DNA from: Silvimonas iriomotensis
Lineage (GTDB): Bacteria > Pseudomonadota > Gammaproteobacteria > Burkholderiales > Chitinibacteraceae
Assembly (NCBI RefSeq): GCF_014645535.1
Contig: NZ_BMLX01000003.1
Location: forward strand, 310,001 to 374,000
DNA: 64,000 bases
Direction of reading: 5' to 3'
The notes beneath the pieces are model-generated. The model searched no databases. It was given only the letters and a program-made list of their open reading frames with translations, and had not been told where the DNA came from. Shown here piece after piece: positions 17,262-27,735 of the stretch (the first letter of the stretch is position 1; every line of letters starts with the position of its first letter). Both the position numbers and the translations under genes were made by a program.

Positions 17262-18932
17262 TCAGGCAGCGGCGGGCGGTTGCTGTTGTGGCTGGCTGCC
17301 GGCATCGATCCCGAACCGGGTCCGCGTGCGGCGCATGGCATCTGCCAGCTGGCGGGCCTTGCCATTGGTGGGGTCCTGTTTGCGAACCCGCGCCAGATAG
17401 CGTTGCGCCATGTCCATGTAATGCTCGTTCCAGCCTTGCTGGTTCACGCAAGACAGCAGCGTGTTGATGGCATTGAGCAGCAACTGCACGTTGCCGCTGC
17501 GGCCATGCAAGGCGTTGATGAACATATCTGCAGCCGCCGAGAGGTTACCATTTCTGACGGCAATGACGGCGTCATTATTGAGCTGACTCAGGTCACGTGT
17601 GACCTCCGCCACCATTTGCTGCCCGATTTCCGGTTCGCCCAGGCCGTGATACAGGCTCTCGACACTGGCCAGCACCGCCGGATCATCCGACGCGGCGCCC
17701 AGCGCACTGCGCACCAGCGCGGCCCCGGCTTCCTGCCGCCGCCGCGTATACGCCTGGCGGGCGGCTTCAATCAGCACGCCCGGCAGCGGGTCTTCCTGTT
17801 CGCGCAGGGTCTCGCAAGCGTGTTCAAACAACTCGGCCGAGGCTTTGCGTTCGTCCAGTTTTTCCAGCACGGCCGCTTCGATCAACTCGCAGATCGGCTC
17901 GACTGATTCATTGCTGGTGGGCACTTCGCGGCGTAAGCGCTGGATGGTTCGGCGTGCGCCGCCAATGTCATCGCGCGCCAGTTGTACCCGGCCCAGTTCG
18001 CAATAGAGCGAGATATCCGGCCAGAACGAGCCGCGCGACAGATTCAGCGCATACAGCAGCGCGTTTTCGGCGGTTTCCAGTTCACCGTTGCGTTCGGCCA
18101 GGCGGCCCAGTGCGGTCTGCCGGGCTGCCGCCAGCGGCGAGCGCTGCAGCGCTTCGCTCAAGGTGGCCTGGGCTGTGGCCATCTCGCCTTGTGCGGTGAG
18201 CGTGCGGGCCAGCCAGTCATAGGATTCCATGGCCAGTTCGTGGTCACGCTTCACGGCTTCAAAGCAGGCACGCGCGCCGTCCAGGTCTTTGAGACCAAAG
18301 CGCGCTTTGCCCAGGCCCATCCGCGCCCAGGCGCTTTCGCGCAGATCCAGCGCGGCGGTGCTGGATTCTGCGGCAGATTGGTGTTCGCCCAGACGCAGCA
18401 AGAGGAAGGTTTTCATGCGCAGAAAATCTTCCGTCTCGTTGGCCGCGCGCAAGGCCATTTCCCGGTCACATGCGGTGACGGCGCCCAGATAGTCTCCGGC
18501 CCGCACAGCGTTGTCGATGGTGCGAAAACGTGCTTTGCGCCGCTGCGCGCGGTTCAGTCGCTCGATCAGATCACCGGTTGAAAACGGCTTGAGCAGATAG
18601 CCATCCGGGATCAGTTCGGCGGCCCCCATCACCTGCGCCTGGCGCCGCTCGCCCGTGACCATCATGAAAATGCACGAAGGCTTGAGCAGATAATGCTGCT
18701 GGCAAGCCTCAAACAGATGCACGCCATCCATACCGCCGCCCAGATCGTACTCACACAGCACCACGTCATAATCATGGTTCTGGATCAGCCCCAGCGCGGT
18801 GGTCTGGCGGTTGGCGTAATCAATGGTCGCGACGCCGGCCTCCGCCAGCGCCATGCCCAGCGCGGAACGGGTTTCGCTTGCCCGGTCGATGACAAGGGCG
18901 CGGGCGTTGATGGTGGCGTCGCTGGCGGTCAT
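17262..18932 (-). CDS. Response regulator with TPR repeats
   Basis: A 556-residue protein with an N-terminal receiver-like domain (about 1-125) and tetratricopeptide-like repeats to about residue 520, ending in a low-complexity QPQQQPPAAA tail. The receiver has VIDRAS where an acid pair is usual, so only one acid is kept there, and EYDLGGGMDG at the acceptor site with a later LLKPF lysine; phosphorylation may be altered. TPR arrays usually mediate protein binding. Its ATG overlaps the uvrD stop codon (ATGA), so translation is coupled to uvrD. Function is not known. Confidence 0.8.
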   Translation of the reverse strand: MTASDATINARALVIDRASETRSALGMALAEAGVATIDYANRQTTALGLIQNHDYDVVLCEYDLGGGMDGVHLFEACQQHYLLKPSCIFMMVTGERRQAQVMGAAELIPDGYLLKPFSTGDLIERLNRAQRRKARFRTIDNAVRAGDYLGAVTACDREMALRAANETEDFLRMKTFLLLRLGEHQSAAESSTAALDLRESAWARMGLGKARFGLKDLDGARACFEAVKRDHELAMESYDWLARTLTAQGEMATAQATLSEALQRSPLAAARQTALGRLAERNGELETAENALLYALNLSRGSFWPDISLYCELGRVQLARDDIGGARRTIQRLRREVPTSNESVEPICELIEAAVLEKLDERKASAELFEHACETLREQEDPLPGVLIEAARQAYTRRRQEAGAALVRSALGAASDDPAVLASVESLYHGLGEPEIGQQMVAEVTRDLSQLNNDAVIAVRNGNLSAAADMFINALHGRSGNVQLLLNAINTLLSCVNQQGWNEHYMDMAQRYLARVRKQDPTNGKARQLADAMRRTRTRFGIDAGSQPQQQPPAAA

Positions 18933-21097
18933 TCCTTGATGGGCTCCAGTTTGGCGTAGGCCACGGCCAGCCACTTGGTACCGTGCTGGGCAAAATTGAC
19001 CTGAACATTGCCGGTCGCACCGCCTTCATGATTGACCACCACGCCGACCCCGAATTTGGGGTGGCGCACGTTCATGCCAATCGCAAGGCCATGGGCCGGG
19101 GTCTCAACCTGCCGCGGTCTGGCCGGCGGGGCGTACCAGTCGCTGCTTGGGCTATTGGTGTTGCCACTGTTGCTGCCGTAGCTGTTGGGGGCATAGCCCC
19201 GGTTGAGGTACTTCAGCAGCGTGGCCGGTACTTCATTCAGAAAACGGCTGGCCGGCGCATAGCGCATCTGGCCGTGCAGCATGCGGCTTTGCGACAGCGA
19301 GATATACAAGCGTCGCCGCGCCCGCGTCATGGCCACGTACATCAGGCGCCGCTCTTCTTCCAGCCCTTTGGGATCGGCCAGGCTGTTGTCATGGGGGAAC
19401 AGGCCTTCTTCCAGCCCGGTCAGGAACACGGTATGAAACTCCAGCCCCTTGGCGGCGTGGATGGTCATCAGCTGCACGGCGGCTTCACCGGCTTCCGCCG
19501 CATGCTCGCCACCTTCCAGCGAGGCATTGGCCAGAAAGGCCACCAGATCGTTCTCATCTTCAGTGACAAAAGCCGTGGCCGCGTTCACCAGTTCGTTCAA
19601 GTTGGCGACGCGTTCCTCGCCTTCTTTTTCATTCTGGTAATACTCATACAGGCCCGATAGCGACAGGACCATATTGACCATGTCCGGCAGCGCCATGCCC
19701 TGGGCTTGCACGTGCATATTGTCGATCATGTGCACAAAGCGGCCCACGGCGGCGGCACTGCGCCCGCTGCCAGCGGTACACGCGGCCTGCCACAGGCTGA
19801 TGCCGGAGAGCCGGGCGGTATCAGTCAGCGTTTCGACCGTGCGGTTGCCAATGCCGCGCGCGGGGAAATTGATCACCCGCAACAGCGCGTTGTCATCGTC
19901 CTGATTGGCGATCAGGCGCAAATACGCAAGTGCATGCTTGATTTCCTGGCGCTCGTAAAAGCGCAGGCCGCCATAAACCCGATAGGGCAAACCCGCCGCG
20001 ACCAGGGCGTGTTCAATAATCCGCGATTGCGCGTTGGAGCGATAAAGGATGGCGATCTCGTCAGCGGCAATCCCGTCCCGCTGCTGCGCGCCGATCTCGT
20101 CAACGAGGAAGTTGGCTTCTTCCGTATCGGTGGCCGCTTCATAAAGGCGAATCGGTTCGCCATCGTCGTCGCTGGTCCACAATTGCTTGCCCAGGCGATC
20201 GCGATTGTGTTCGATCACCGCATTGGCTGCGTTCAGAATATTGCCGTGTGAGCGGTAATTCTGTTCCAGCCGGATTACATGTTTGACGTTGTAATCTTTC
20301 TGGAAGTCCAGCATGTTGCCCACCCTGGCGCCCCGAAAGGCATAAATGGACTGGTCATCATCACCCACTGCAAATAATGCGCTGTTGGGGCCGGTCAGCA
20401 ATTTCAGCCAGGCGTATTGCAGCTGGTTGGTATCCTGGAATTCATCGACCAGAATATGCTGGAAGCGGCTGCGATAATGGTCACGCAGCGGTTCATTGCG
20501 TTCCAGTAATTCATAGCAGGCCAGCAGCAATTCAGCAAAATCAACAACGCCTTCGCGCCGGCATTGTGATTCATATTCGGCATAAATCATGCGCTGCGTG
20601 CGGGAATAATCATCCCAGGCTTGCGCCTTCTCTGCACGCAATCCGGCTTCCTTGTTGCCATTGATATATTGCGCAATGCTGCGGGGCGGATAGCGCTCAT
20701 CATCGACATTGAGCGTTTTCATGACGCGTTTGATTGCCGCTAACTGGTCTTGCGAATCCAGAATGGCAAATCCGGCCGGCAAACCCGCATCACGATGGTG
20801 CAGGCGCAGCATGCGGTTACACAGGCCGTGGAATGTCCCCACCCACAGACCCCGCGGGTTCAGCGGCATCATGGCGGTAATGCGCGCCAGCATTTCCTTG
20901 GCCGCTTTATTGGTAAACGTCACAGCCAGAAGGCCCGCCGGGCTGATCTGGCCCGTCGACAACAACCAGGCAATGCGCGTGGTCAGTACGCGGGTCTTGC
21001 CGCTGCCGGCACCTGCCAGGATCAGGGCGTGCTCTGCGGGCAACTCAACGGCTGCGCGTTGTTCGGGGTTCAGTGATGCGGTCAGGGGATGGGACAT
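18929..21097 (-). CDS. uvrD: DNA helicase II
   Basis: A 722-residue superfamily-1 3'-5' helicase of nucleotide-excision and mismatch repair. Motif I is AGAGSGKTRVL, motif II VDEFQDTN, motif III GDDDQSIYAFRGA, motif IV RLEQNYRS, motif V MTIHAAKGLEF and motif VI VAMTRARRRLYIS. The C-terminal region ends in the RVRHPKFG-like Tudor segment (NVRHPKFGVGVVV) typical of UvrD/PcrA. First gene of a three-gene minus-strand operon with the receiver-TPR and STAS genes, an unusual association. Confidence 0.96.
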   Translation of the reverse strand: MSHPLTASLNPEQRAAVELPAEHALILAGAGSGKTRVLTTRIAWLLSTGQISPAGLLAVTFTNKAAKEMLARITAMMPLNPRGLWVGTFHGLCNRMLRLHHRDAGLPAGFAILDSQDQLAAIKRVMKTLNVDDERYPPRSIAQYINGNKEAGLRAEKAQAWDDYSRTQRMIYAEYESQCRREGVVDFAELLLACYELLERNEPLRDHYRSRFQHILVDEFQDTNQLQYAWLKLLTGPNSALFAVGDDDQSIYAFRGARVGNMLDFQKDYNVKHVIRLEQNYRSHGNILNAANAVIEHNRDRLGKQLWTSDDDGEPIRLYEAATDTEEANFLVDEIGAQQRDGIAADEIAILYRSNAQSRIIEHALVAAGLPYRVYGGLRFYERQEIKHALAYLRLIANQDDDNALLRVINFPARGIGNRTVETLTDTARLSGISLWQAACTAGSGRSAAAVGRFVHMIDNMHVQAQGMALPDMVNMVLSLSGLYEYYQNEKEGEERVANLNELVNAATAFVTEDENDLVAFLANASLEGGEHAAEAGEAAVQLMTIHAAKGLEFHTVFLTGLEEGLFPHDNSLADPKGLEEERRLMYVAMTRARRRLYISLSQSRMLHGQMRYAPASRFLNEVPATLLKYLNRGYAPNSYGSNSGNTNSPSSDWYAPPARPRQVETPAHGLAIGMNVRHPKFGVGVVVNHEGGATGNVQVNFAQHGTKWLAVAYAKLEPIKE

Positions 21098-21172
21098 GCG
21101 AGGCTTTTTACCAGGTTCAACCAGGAGACATTGTACTGGCAGTCACGCCGTCTTCGGGGGGCTCAAGACAAC

Positions 21173-21200
21173 AAAAAAGGCAGCCGCGGGCTGCCTTTTT
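21173..21200. terminator. Terminator after the H-NS-like gene
   Basis: GGCAGCC-GCG-GGCTGCC with six A on one side and five T on the other. It ends transcription of the H-NS-like gene on the minus strand. Confidence 0.88.
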
Positions 21201-21236
21201 ATCAATGCCTGCGCCACGGTGATCGCGGCACGGCAA

Positions 21237-21557
21237 TCAGACGCGCAGGTCTTCCAGCGATTTGCCTTCGCTCAGCCATTTCAGCGCCCATTGCGGCTTG
21301 CGGCCACGGCCGGACCAGGTCTGGCTGGCATCATCCGGATTGCGGTATTGCGCCTTGCTGGTTGCAGCGGCTTTCTTGCCAGCCTTTTTGCCTTCCAGGC
21401 CCAGCACTTCATTCAAAGAGAAACCCTTGGATGCGGCCAGTTGTTGCAGTTCATTAATCAGGGAGACCTTGTCGGTTTCCTTGCGGCGGATGATTTCTGC
21501 ATCCAGGTCTTTTTGCAGTTTGTACAGTTGCGGCAGGTTCAGGCCGGACAAATCCAT
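21237..21557 (-). CDS. H-NS family nucleoid protein
   Basis: A 106-residue protein with an N-terminal coiled-coil oligomerisation region (LPQLYKLQKDLDAEIIRRK), a Lys/Ala-rich linker (GKKAGKKAAATSK) and a C-terminal DNA-binding domain with TWSGRGRKPQW, the betaproteobacterial version of the H-NS core motif. It would bind curved AT-rich DNA and silence acquired genes. AGGAGC lies 6 bp before the ATG at 21557; a 37-residue upstream extension is rejected. A 500-bp AT-rich upstream region fits self-regulation. Confidence 0.92.
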   Translation of the reverse strand: MDLSGLNLPQLYKLQKDLDAEIIRRKETDKVSLINELQQLAASKGFSLNEVLGLEGKKAGKKAAATSKAQYRNPDDASQTWSGRGRKPQWALKWLSEGKSLEDLRV

Positions 21558-22934
<1,377 letters not shown>

Positions 22935-23021
22935 CCGGCGGCCGCTGCGGGCGCGGTTGCAAGCTGACGTGTAAGGTCTAGATTGAAAGGACCCTCGTTG
23001 TTGTTCCTGGAGAACTACACC

Positions 23022-23477
23022 ATGAAGACCGCACGTCAACTGCTGGCCGAAAAGACGATTCACGGAACCGTGACCGTCGCCCCCCAGGCCACGGTATATC
23101 AGGCTTTGCAGGTTCTGGCCGACAAGAACATTGGTGCCGTCCTTGTCATGGACGGGGACAAGCTGGCAGGCATTTTTTCTGAGCGCGATTACGCCCGCAA
23201 AGTGGTGCTGATGGGCAAGACTTCGGCCGGTACGCCGGTATCAGAGATCATGACGTCCAGGCTGATCTGTGTCACACCGGAGGCCTCGGTCGAAGAATGC
23301 ATGGCGATCATGACCGACAAGCGCATTCGCCACTTGCCGGTGGTCAACGCCCAGGATGAGCTGATCGGCTTGTTGTCGATTGGTGATCTGGTCCGCGAAA
23401 CCATTGCCGAGCAAGAGTTCCAGATTGAACAGCTGGAAAGCTATATACACGGCCGCTCTTCACCCATGGCTGCATGA
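23022..23477 (+). CDS. CBS domain protein
   Basis: A 151-residue cytosolic protein made of two CBS motifs: VTVAPQATVYQALQVLADKNIGAVLV...GIFSERDYARKV and MTSRLICVTPEASVEECMAIMTDKRIRHLPVV...GLLSIGDLVRE. Paired CBS motifs bind adenosyl ligands (AMP, ATP, SAM or NAD); the stand-alone forms are of unknown function. GGAG lies 9 bp before the ATG. It is 87 bp downstream of argB and ends at its own terminator. Confidence 0.93.
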   Translation: MKTARQLLAEKTIHGTVTVAPQATVYQALQVLADKNIGAVLVMDGDKLAGIFSERDYARKVVLMGKTSAGTPVSEIMTSRLICVTPEASVEECMAIMTDKRIRHLPVVNAQDELIGLLSIGDLVRETIAEQEFQIEQLESYIHGRSSPMAA

Positions 23478-23497
23478 TTGGCGCCAGGGTGCAGCTT

Positions 23498-23526
23498 AAA
23501 AAAAGCCGGCCAGTGCCGGCTTTTTT
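23498..23526. terminator. Terminator after CBS gene
   Basis: AAAAAAGCCGGC-CAGT-GCCGGCTTTTTT, a perfect hairpin with a T-tract. Confidence 0.92.
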
Positions 23527-23557
23527 CATGAGCCGTATCCAACCTTGATGGAGTTGC

Positions 23558-24229
23558 ATGCACGCCTCTCGCTACCCGGTGTGGCTATTTGATCTGGATA
23601 ACACGCTGCACAACGCCAGCCGCCACGCTTTCCCGGTGATTGACGCGGCCATGAACCGTTATATGGAGCAGATGCTGGGCGTGGATGCCGACACCGCAAC
23701 CACCCTGCGTACCGGTTACTGGCACCGCTACGGGGCGACGTTGCTGGGCTTGTTGCGCCATTATCCGCATGCAATCAAGGCGCATGATTTTCTGGCCGCG
23801 TCTCACCCGCTGGCAGAGCTGACCGCGCAATATCACCCGATGCCGGGTCTGCGCCGCACCCTGGCCCGCCTGCCAGGGCGCAAGATCTTGTTTACCAATG
23901 GCGCGCGCCGCTATGCCGAGGCCATGGTGAAGGGCTTGGGGATTGAGCGTGAGTTTGCCGGGATTCATGCCATTGAGCATGGCCGCTTCAGCCCCAAGCC
24001 ACAGCCGGCCGCGTTTCGCCATATTTTGCGGCGTTACCACCTGCAACCGGCGCAGTGCATCCTGGTGGAAGACTCGCTGGATAACCTGCGCATGGCGCGG
24101 CGGCTGGGCATGAAGACGGTCTGGTTGCGGCCGCACCGGCGGGGGCATGCCAGTGTGGATGTGCTGCTGCGGCGGCTGGATGCATTGCCGCAGCACTGGC
24201 GGCAACTGGCCGGCGCGGTCGGCTTGTAA
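23558..24229 (+). CDS. HAD-family pyrimidine 5'-nucleotidase
   Basis: A 223-residue haloacid-dehalogenase-fold phosphatase. Motif I is WLFDLDNTLHNA, motif II LFTNGARRYAE, the Lys is in SPKPQPAAF and motif III is ILVEDSLDNLRMA. The FDLDNTLH start and TNG motif II match the SDT1/YjjG-like pyrimidine 5'-nucleotidase group, which dephosphorylates UMP, CMP and non-canonical nucleotides. GGAG lies 5 bp before the ATG. Convergent with ntrC. Confidence 0.9.
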   Translation: MHASRYPVWLFDLDNTLHNASRHAFPVIDAAMNRYMEQMLGVDADTATTLRTGYWHRYGATLLGLLRHYPHAIKAHDFLAASHPLAELTAQYHPMPGLRRTLARLPGRKILFTNGARRYAEAMVKGLGIEREFAGIHAIEHGRFSPKPQPAAFRHILRRYHLQPAQCILVEDSLDNLRMARRLGMKTVWLRPHRRGHASVDVLLRRLDALPQHWRQLAGAVGL

Positions 24230-24268
24230 CCGGGGCAGGGCTGGCGCGTGCGTGGCGCGCGGCAAGGC

Positions 24269-24297
24269 ACAAAAAACAAAGGGCCGGTTTCCCGGCC
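24269..24297 (-). terminator. Terminator of the ntrBC operon
   Basis: On the minus strand GGCCGG-GAAA-CCGGCC is followed by CTTTGTTTTTTG. Confidence 0.8.
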
Positions 24298-24383
24298 TCT
24301 TCGGGGCGGCGCCCATGCTTGCGTCGCCCCGTCGCGCGTAAACGATGCGCCCCACGTACTGGCAGGTGCGCAAAACGAACCGT

Positions 24384-25793
24384 TTACACTTCGTCATCCA
24401 TACCCAGTTCCTGGATCTTGCGGGTCAGCGTATTGCGACCCCATCCCAGCAATTCTGCCGCTTCAATCCGTTTGCCGCCAGTATGTGCCAGCGCTCTTTC
24501 GATGACTGTCCGCTCAAAGGCAGGCATGATCTCGTCCAGCACGCGGCTCTCGCCTTTGGCCAGACGCCCACCAATATCGGCCGCCAGCGCAGCGCGCCAG
24601 TCGCCTCCGCCAACCAGGGTCACGCCATCCAGCGTTTCCGGGCTTTCGTTGATTTCCGGCGGCAAATCGCCCGCTTCAACAATCGCACCCGGCGCCATCA
24701 CGGTGATCCAGTGGCACAGGTTTTCCAGTTGCCGCACGTTGCCCGGGAAGCTGAAGTTGCTCAGCGCCGTCATGGCGTCTTCAGACAGGCGTTTGGATTC
24801 CACGCCCAGTTCTGCCGCAGAACGGGACAAGAAGTGGCGGGCCAGCAGCGGAATATCCTGACGGCGTTCACGCAGCGCCGGCAGGCGCAGACGGATCACG
24901 TTCAGGCGGTGGAACAAGTCCTCCCGGAATGCGCCTTGTTTGACGCGCTCTTCCAGATTCTGGTGGGTGGCGGCAATCACGCGCACATTGGCCTTGATCG
25001 GCGCCTGACCGCCGACGCGGTAGAAATACCCGTCAGAGAGCACCCGCAACAGACGCGTTTGCAGGTCCGCCGGCATATCACCGATTTCATCCAGAAACAG
25101 CGTGCCGCCTTCGGCTTGCTCAAAGCGGCCCTGACGACGGGCCTCGGCGCCGGTGAACGAACCGCGTTCGTGGCCGAACAGTTCTGACTCCAGCAAGTCT
25201 TTGGGAATCGCTGCCGTGTTGATGGCAATGAACGGCTTGGCCGAACGCGGGCTGTGGCGATGCAAGGCGCGTGCCACCAGTTCTTTACCCGCGCCGGATT
25301 CACCGGTGATCAGCACTGTGGCGGCCGATTGCGACAGCCGGCCAATGGCGCGGAACACGTCCTGCATGGCCGGTGCCTGACCCAGGATATCCGGGTTGGA
25401 GACCGGCGCTTCTTCCGTACCGCCCTGGCGCGCGCCTTCTTGCAGCGCACGCTGGATCAGGGCAATGGCCTGGTCCACGTCAAACGGCTTGGGCAGGTAT
25501 TCAAATGCGCCCCCCTGGAAGGCCGAAACGGCGCTTTCCAGGTCTGAATGCGCGGTCATGATGATGACCGGCAAGCCGGGATAATCCTTTTTGACCAGTT
25601 CCAGAAAGGTCAGGCCCGATTCGCCGGGCATGCGGATATCGCACACGATGGCTTCGGGTACTTCACGGCCCAGACGGGCCAGGGCTTCGGTAGCGGAGGC
25701 GAAAGACGCGTGTGCGATGTTTTCACGAGCGAGCGCTTTTTCGAAGACCCATCGAATGGAACGATCGTCGTCGATGACCCAGACAGTACTCAT
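24384..25793 (-). CDS. ntrC: Nitrogen regulation protein NR(I), sigma-54 activator
   Basis: A 469-residue enhancer-binding protein with receiver (1-120; [16 protein letters not shown] acceptor, LPKPF), AAA+ domain (about 140-375; GESGAGKE Walker [14 protein letters not shown] Walker B) and a C-terminal Fis helix-turn-helix ([23 protein letters not shown]). The sigma-54-contacting loop reads GSFTGA and not GAFTGA. Phosphorylated by NtrB under nitrogen limitation, it activates glnA and, from the sites seen here, its own operon. It overlaps ntrB by 4 bp. Confidence 0.97.
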   Translation of the reverse strand: MSTVWVIDDDRSIRWVFEKALARENIAHASFASATEALARLGREVPEAIVCDIRMPGESGLTFLELVKKDYPGLPVIIMTAHSDLESAVSAFQGGAFEYLPKPFDVDQAIALIQRALQEGARQGGTEEAPVSNPDILGQAPAMQDVFRAIGRLSQSAATVLITGESGAGKELVARALHRHSPRSAKPFIAINTAAIPKDLLESELFGHERGSFTGAEARRQGRFEQAEGGTLFLDEIGDMPADLQTRLLRVLSDGYFYRVGGQAPIKANVRVIAATHQNLEERVKQGAFREDLFHRLNVIRLRLPALRERRQDIPLLARHFLSRSAAELGVESKRLSEDAMTALSNFSFPGNVRQLENLCHWITVMAPGAIVEAGDLPPEINESPETLDGVTLVGGGDWRAALAADIGGRLAKGESRVLDEIMPAFERTVIERALAHTGGKRIEAAELLGWGRNTLTRKIQELGMDDEV

Positions 25794-26887
25794 GGATGCT
25801 CCGTGGCTTTGGTTGTAGTTGTCTTGTCAAATCCCTGCCAGCCATTGAGCGGCAGCAGCATGTTGAAACAGGTATAACCGGGGCGGCTGTCGAAATCGAT
25901 GGTGCCGTGATGCTGGTTGATAAAGGTGTGCGCCAGATGCAGGCCGATCCCTGTTCCGCCTGGCCGGCCGGACACCAGCGGGTAAAACAGCGTTTCTTTC
26001 AGGTGCTCGGGAATCCCCGGGCCGTTGTCGATGATCTGCAGCTGGATGGCGATCGGGTAGCGCTGACGGTTCAGCGTGACCTGACGCGCCACCCGCGTGC
26101 GCAGCATGATCTCGCCCACGCCGTCCATGGCCTGGATGGCGTTGCGCATGATGTTGAGGACGGCCTGGATCAGTTGTTCGCGATCGCCAATCAACGACGG
26201 CAGGCTGGTGTCATAGTCGCGCTTGATCGCCAGGCCATTGGGCGTCTCGGCCAGCATCAGGCTGCGTACGCGTTCCAGCACTTCGTGGATCGACAACTCC
26301 GCCAGTTGCGGCAAGCGATGCGGCGTCAACAAGCGGTCAAGCAGGCTTTGCAGGCGCTGTGATTCCTCGATGATGACCTGCGTGTATTCCTTCAGTTGCG
26401 GGTCATGCAATTCACGCGACAACAACTGCGCCGCGCCGCGAATGCCGCCGAGCGGGTTCTTGATCTCGTGCGCCAGGTTGCGGATCAGCTCACGGTTGGC
26501 CTGCTGCTGTGCTTGCAGGCGCTCCTCGTTGGCGATCTTGCGTTGCTGATCAATCTGGCGGATTTCCGCCATCGCCGCCGCTTCAGCGCATTCAATCGGG
26601 CTGGCGGTCAGCGAGACATACACCTCGCCATGCGTGGTGTTGAGCGCAATTTCGTGCTCGGTCAGGCTGATGTTGTTGATGCTGGCATTGGCCAGTGCCT
26701 GGGCGACGGGGTTCTCGGGGCCCAGACACTCTGTCAGCGCCATGCCGAGGCAGTCGTCACGCAAGCCCAGAAAATCTGCTGCGGCAGGGTTGTAATAGAC
26801 CAGCGCGCCGTCGTCGCGCGTGGCCAATACCGCCGCATCAAGAAATTCCAGTCCGGCAAAAATGGCAGGAATAGGGCTTTTGGTCAT
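25790..26887 (-). CDS. ntrB: Nitrogen regulation sensor kinase NR(II)
   Basis: A 365-residue cytosolic kinase/phosphatase: N-terminal PAS domain (about 15-120), H-box NLAHEIKNPLGGIRGAAQLL, and an ATPase domain with NIMRNAIQAM, DNGPGIP and GGTGIGLHLA. It has no transmembrane segment and is controlled by PII. The ATG at 26887 is chosen because the protein then begins MTKSPIPAIFAGLEFLDAAV, as in other NtrB; an upstream extension lacks support. A sigma-54 promoter and an NtrC site precede it. Confidence 0.96.
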   Translation of the reverse strand: MTKSPIPAIFAGLEFLDAAVLATRDDGALVYYNPAAADFLGLRDDCLGMALTECLGPENPVAQALANASINNISLTEHEIALNTTHGEVYVSLTASPIECAEAAAMAEIRQIDQQRKIANEERLQAQQQANRELIRNLAHEIKNPLGGIRGAAQLLSRELHDPQLKEYTQVIIEESQRLQSLLDRLLTPHRLPQLAELSIHEVLERVRSLMLAETPNGLAIKRDYDTSLPSLIGDREQLIQAVLNIMRNAIQAMDGVGEIMLRTRVARQVTLNRQRYPIAIQLQIIDNGPGIPEHLKETLFYPLVSGRPGGTGIGLHLAHTFINQHHGTIDFDSRPGYTCFNMLLPLNGWQGFDKTTTTKATEHP

Positions 26888-26981
26888 AGGGTGCGGTCTA
26901 TGAAAACGTGGATCAATCAGGCGCGAAGCCTGGCGTGGTCGCTTGTGACGGCCCGCCGCTTCTTTCATGCGGGATGATTAA

Positions 26982-26996
26982 GCAATTAGCGGGCCA
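26982..26996 (-). promoter_or_regulatory. Sigma-54 promoter of ntrBC
   Basis: On the minus strand the sequence is TGGCCCGCTAATTGC. It has GG and GC separated by exactly 10 bp and differs from the consensus TGGCAC-N5-TTGC at one position. It lies about 95 bp upstream of the ntrB start codon. Confidence 0.75.
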
Positions 26997-27045
26997 GCCC
27001 CAGACACGCCACAAATGGATATTTGGGCGCCTGCAAACCAGACAA

Positions 27046-27062
27046 TGCACTTATACGGTGCA
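27046..27062 (-). promoter_or_regulatory. NtrC-binding site upstream of ntrB
   Basis: TGCACTTATACGGTGCA fits the TGCAC-N7-GTGCA dyad of NtrC. It is about 60 bp upstream of the sigma-54 promoter, a usual enhancer distance. A further half-site, TGGTGCA, lies at 27078-27084. Confidence 0.78.
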
Positions 27063-27170
27063 TTATAGGGTTCGAACTGGTGCATTGCCCCCGTATGGGG
27101 ATCAATCTGGCGTTGGTCGGTGAGGAACGTGGTTCAGGATGGGGCGCGGCAGGAATCAAAACCGGGCGAT

Positions 27171-27200
27171 ACAAAACAAAACGCCCGCAAAGGCGGGCGT
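27171..27200 (-). terminator. Terminator after the DUF4124 gene
   Basis: On the minus strand ACGCCCGC-CTTT-GCGGGCGT is followed by TTTGTTTTGT. The rest of the 336-bp gap 26888-27223 holds the ntrB promoter and NtrC sites. Confidence 0.85.
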
Positions 27201-27223
27201 TTGGGCAGATACAAAGGTGCGGA

Positions 27224-27709
27224 TCAGCGGTCGCGCGCCATTTCCTGTTGCAAGGCGGCTACGTTTTTCTCGTGCAGGGTGGCGTTGTCCCGCAGGCGGG
27301 AGACCCGCTCCTGATACTTTTGCGGATTGTTCTGGGCATCGGTGCTGGTCTGGGCATCGGCCAGCGCCTTGCGGGCATCAGACAGCGCTTGCTGTTCGGT
27401 GGCCAGCTCGTCAGTCAGAATCTGGCGGCGGTTGGTATCGCGGGATTTCTGGGTGGCTGCATCCACGCGCGGAAAATCAGCCGGGCTGGGGGCGGTGACT
27501 TTGCTGCCGCCGCCCGATTTGCCATGCACCTTGCTGCTGCCCATGGGGATGGGGTCGGTATACACCTTGACCGCGCCCTTCATGGGAATGTTGGAGAACG
27601 TGACGCGGCCGTCGGCATCGACAGACTTGTAAATGTCGGCGTAGGCAGACGCGGCCAGCAGGGCCAGCGTAGTCAGGGCGGCAAAACGGAAAACGGGAAA
27701 ACTGGACAT
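27224..27709 (-). CDS. DUF4124 periplasmic protein
   Basis: A 161-residue exported protein. A Sec signal peptide (FRFAALTTLALLAASAYA) is cleaved before DIYKSVDADGRVTFSNIP, the DUF4124 motif. A linker follows, then a coiled-coil C-terminus (residues about 100-161, RQILTDELATEQQALSDARKALADAQ). Function of the family is unknown; members often lie between glnA and ntrB in proteobacteria, as here. The ATG at 27709 gives a compact signal peptide and is preferred over one 18 bp upstream. Confidence 0.87.
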   Translation of the reverse strand: MSSFPVFRFAALTTLALLAASAYADIYKSVDADGRVTFSNIPMKGAVKVYTDPIPMGSSKVHGKSGGGSKVTAPSPADFPRVDAATQKSRDTNRRQILTDELATEQQALSDARKALADAQTSTDAQNNPQKYQERVSRLRDNATLHEKNVAALQQEMARDR

Positions 27710-27735
27710 GGGGCGGAACCTTAACACAGCCTCGT

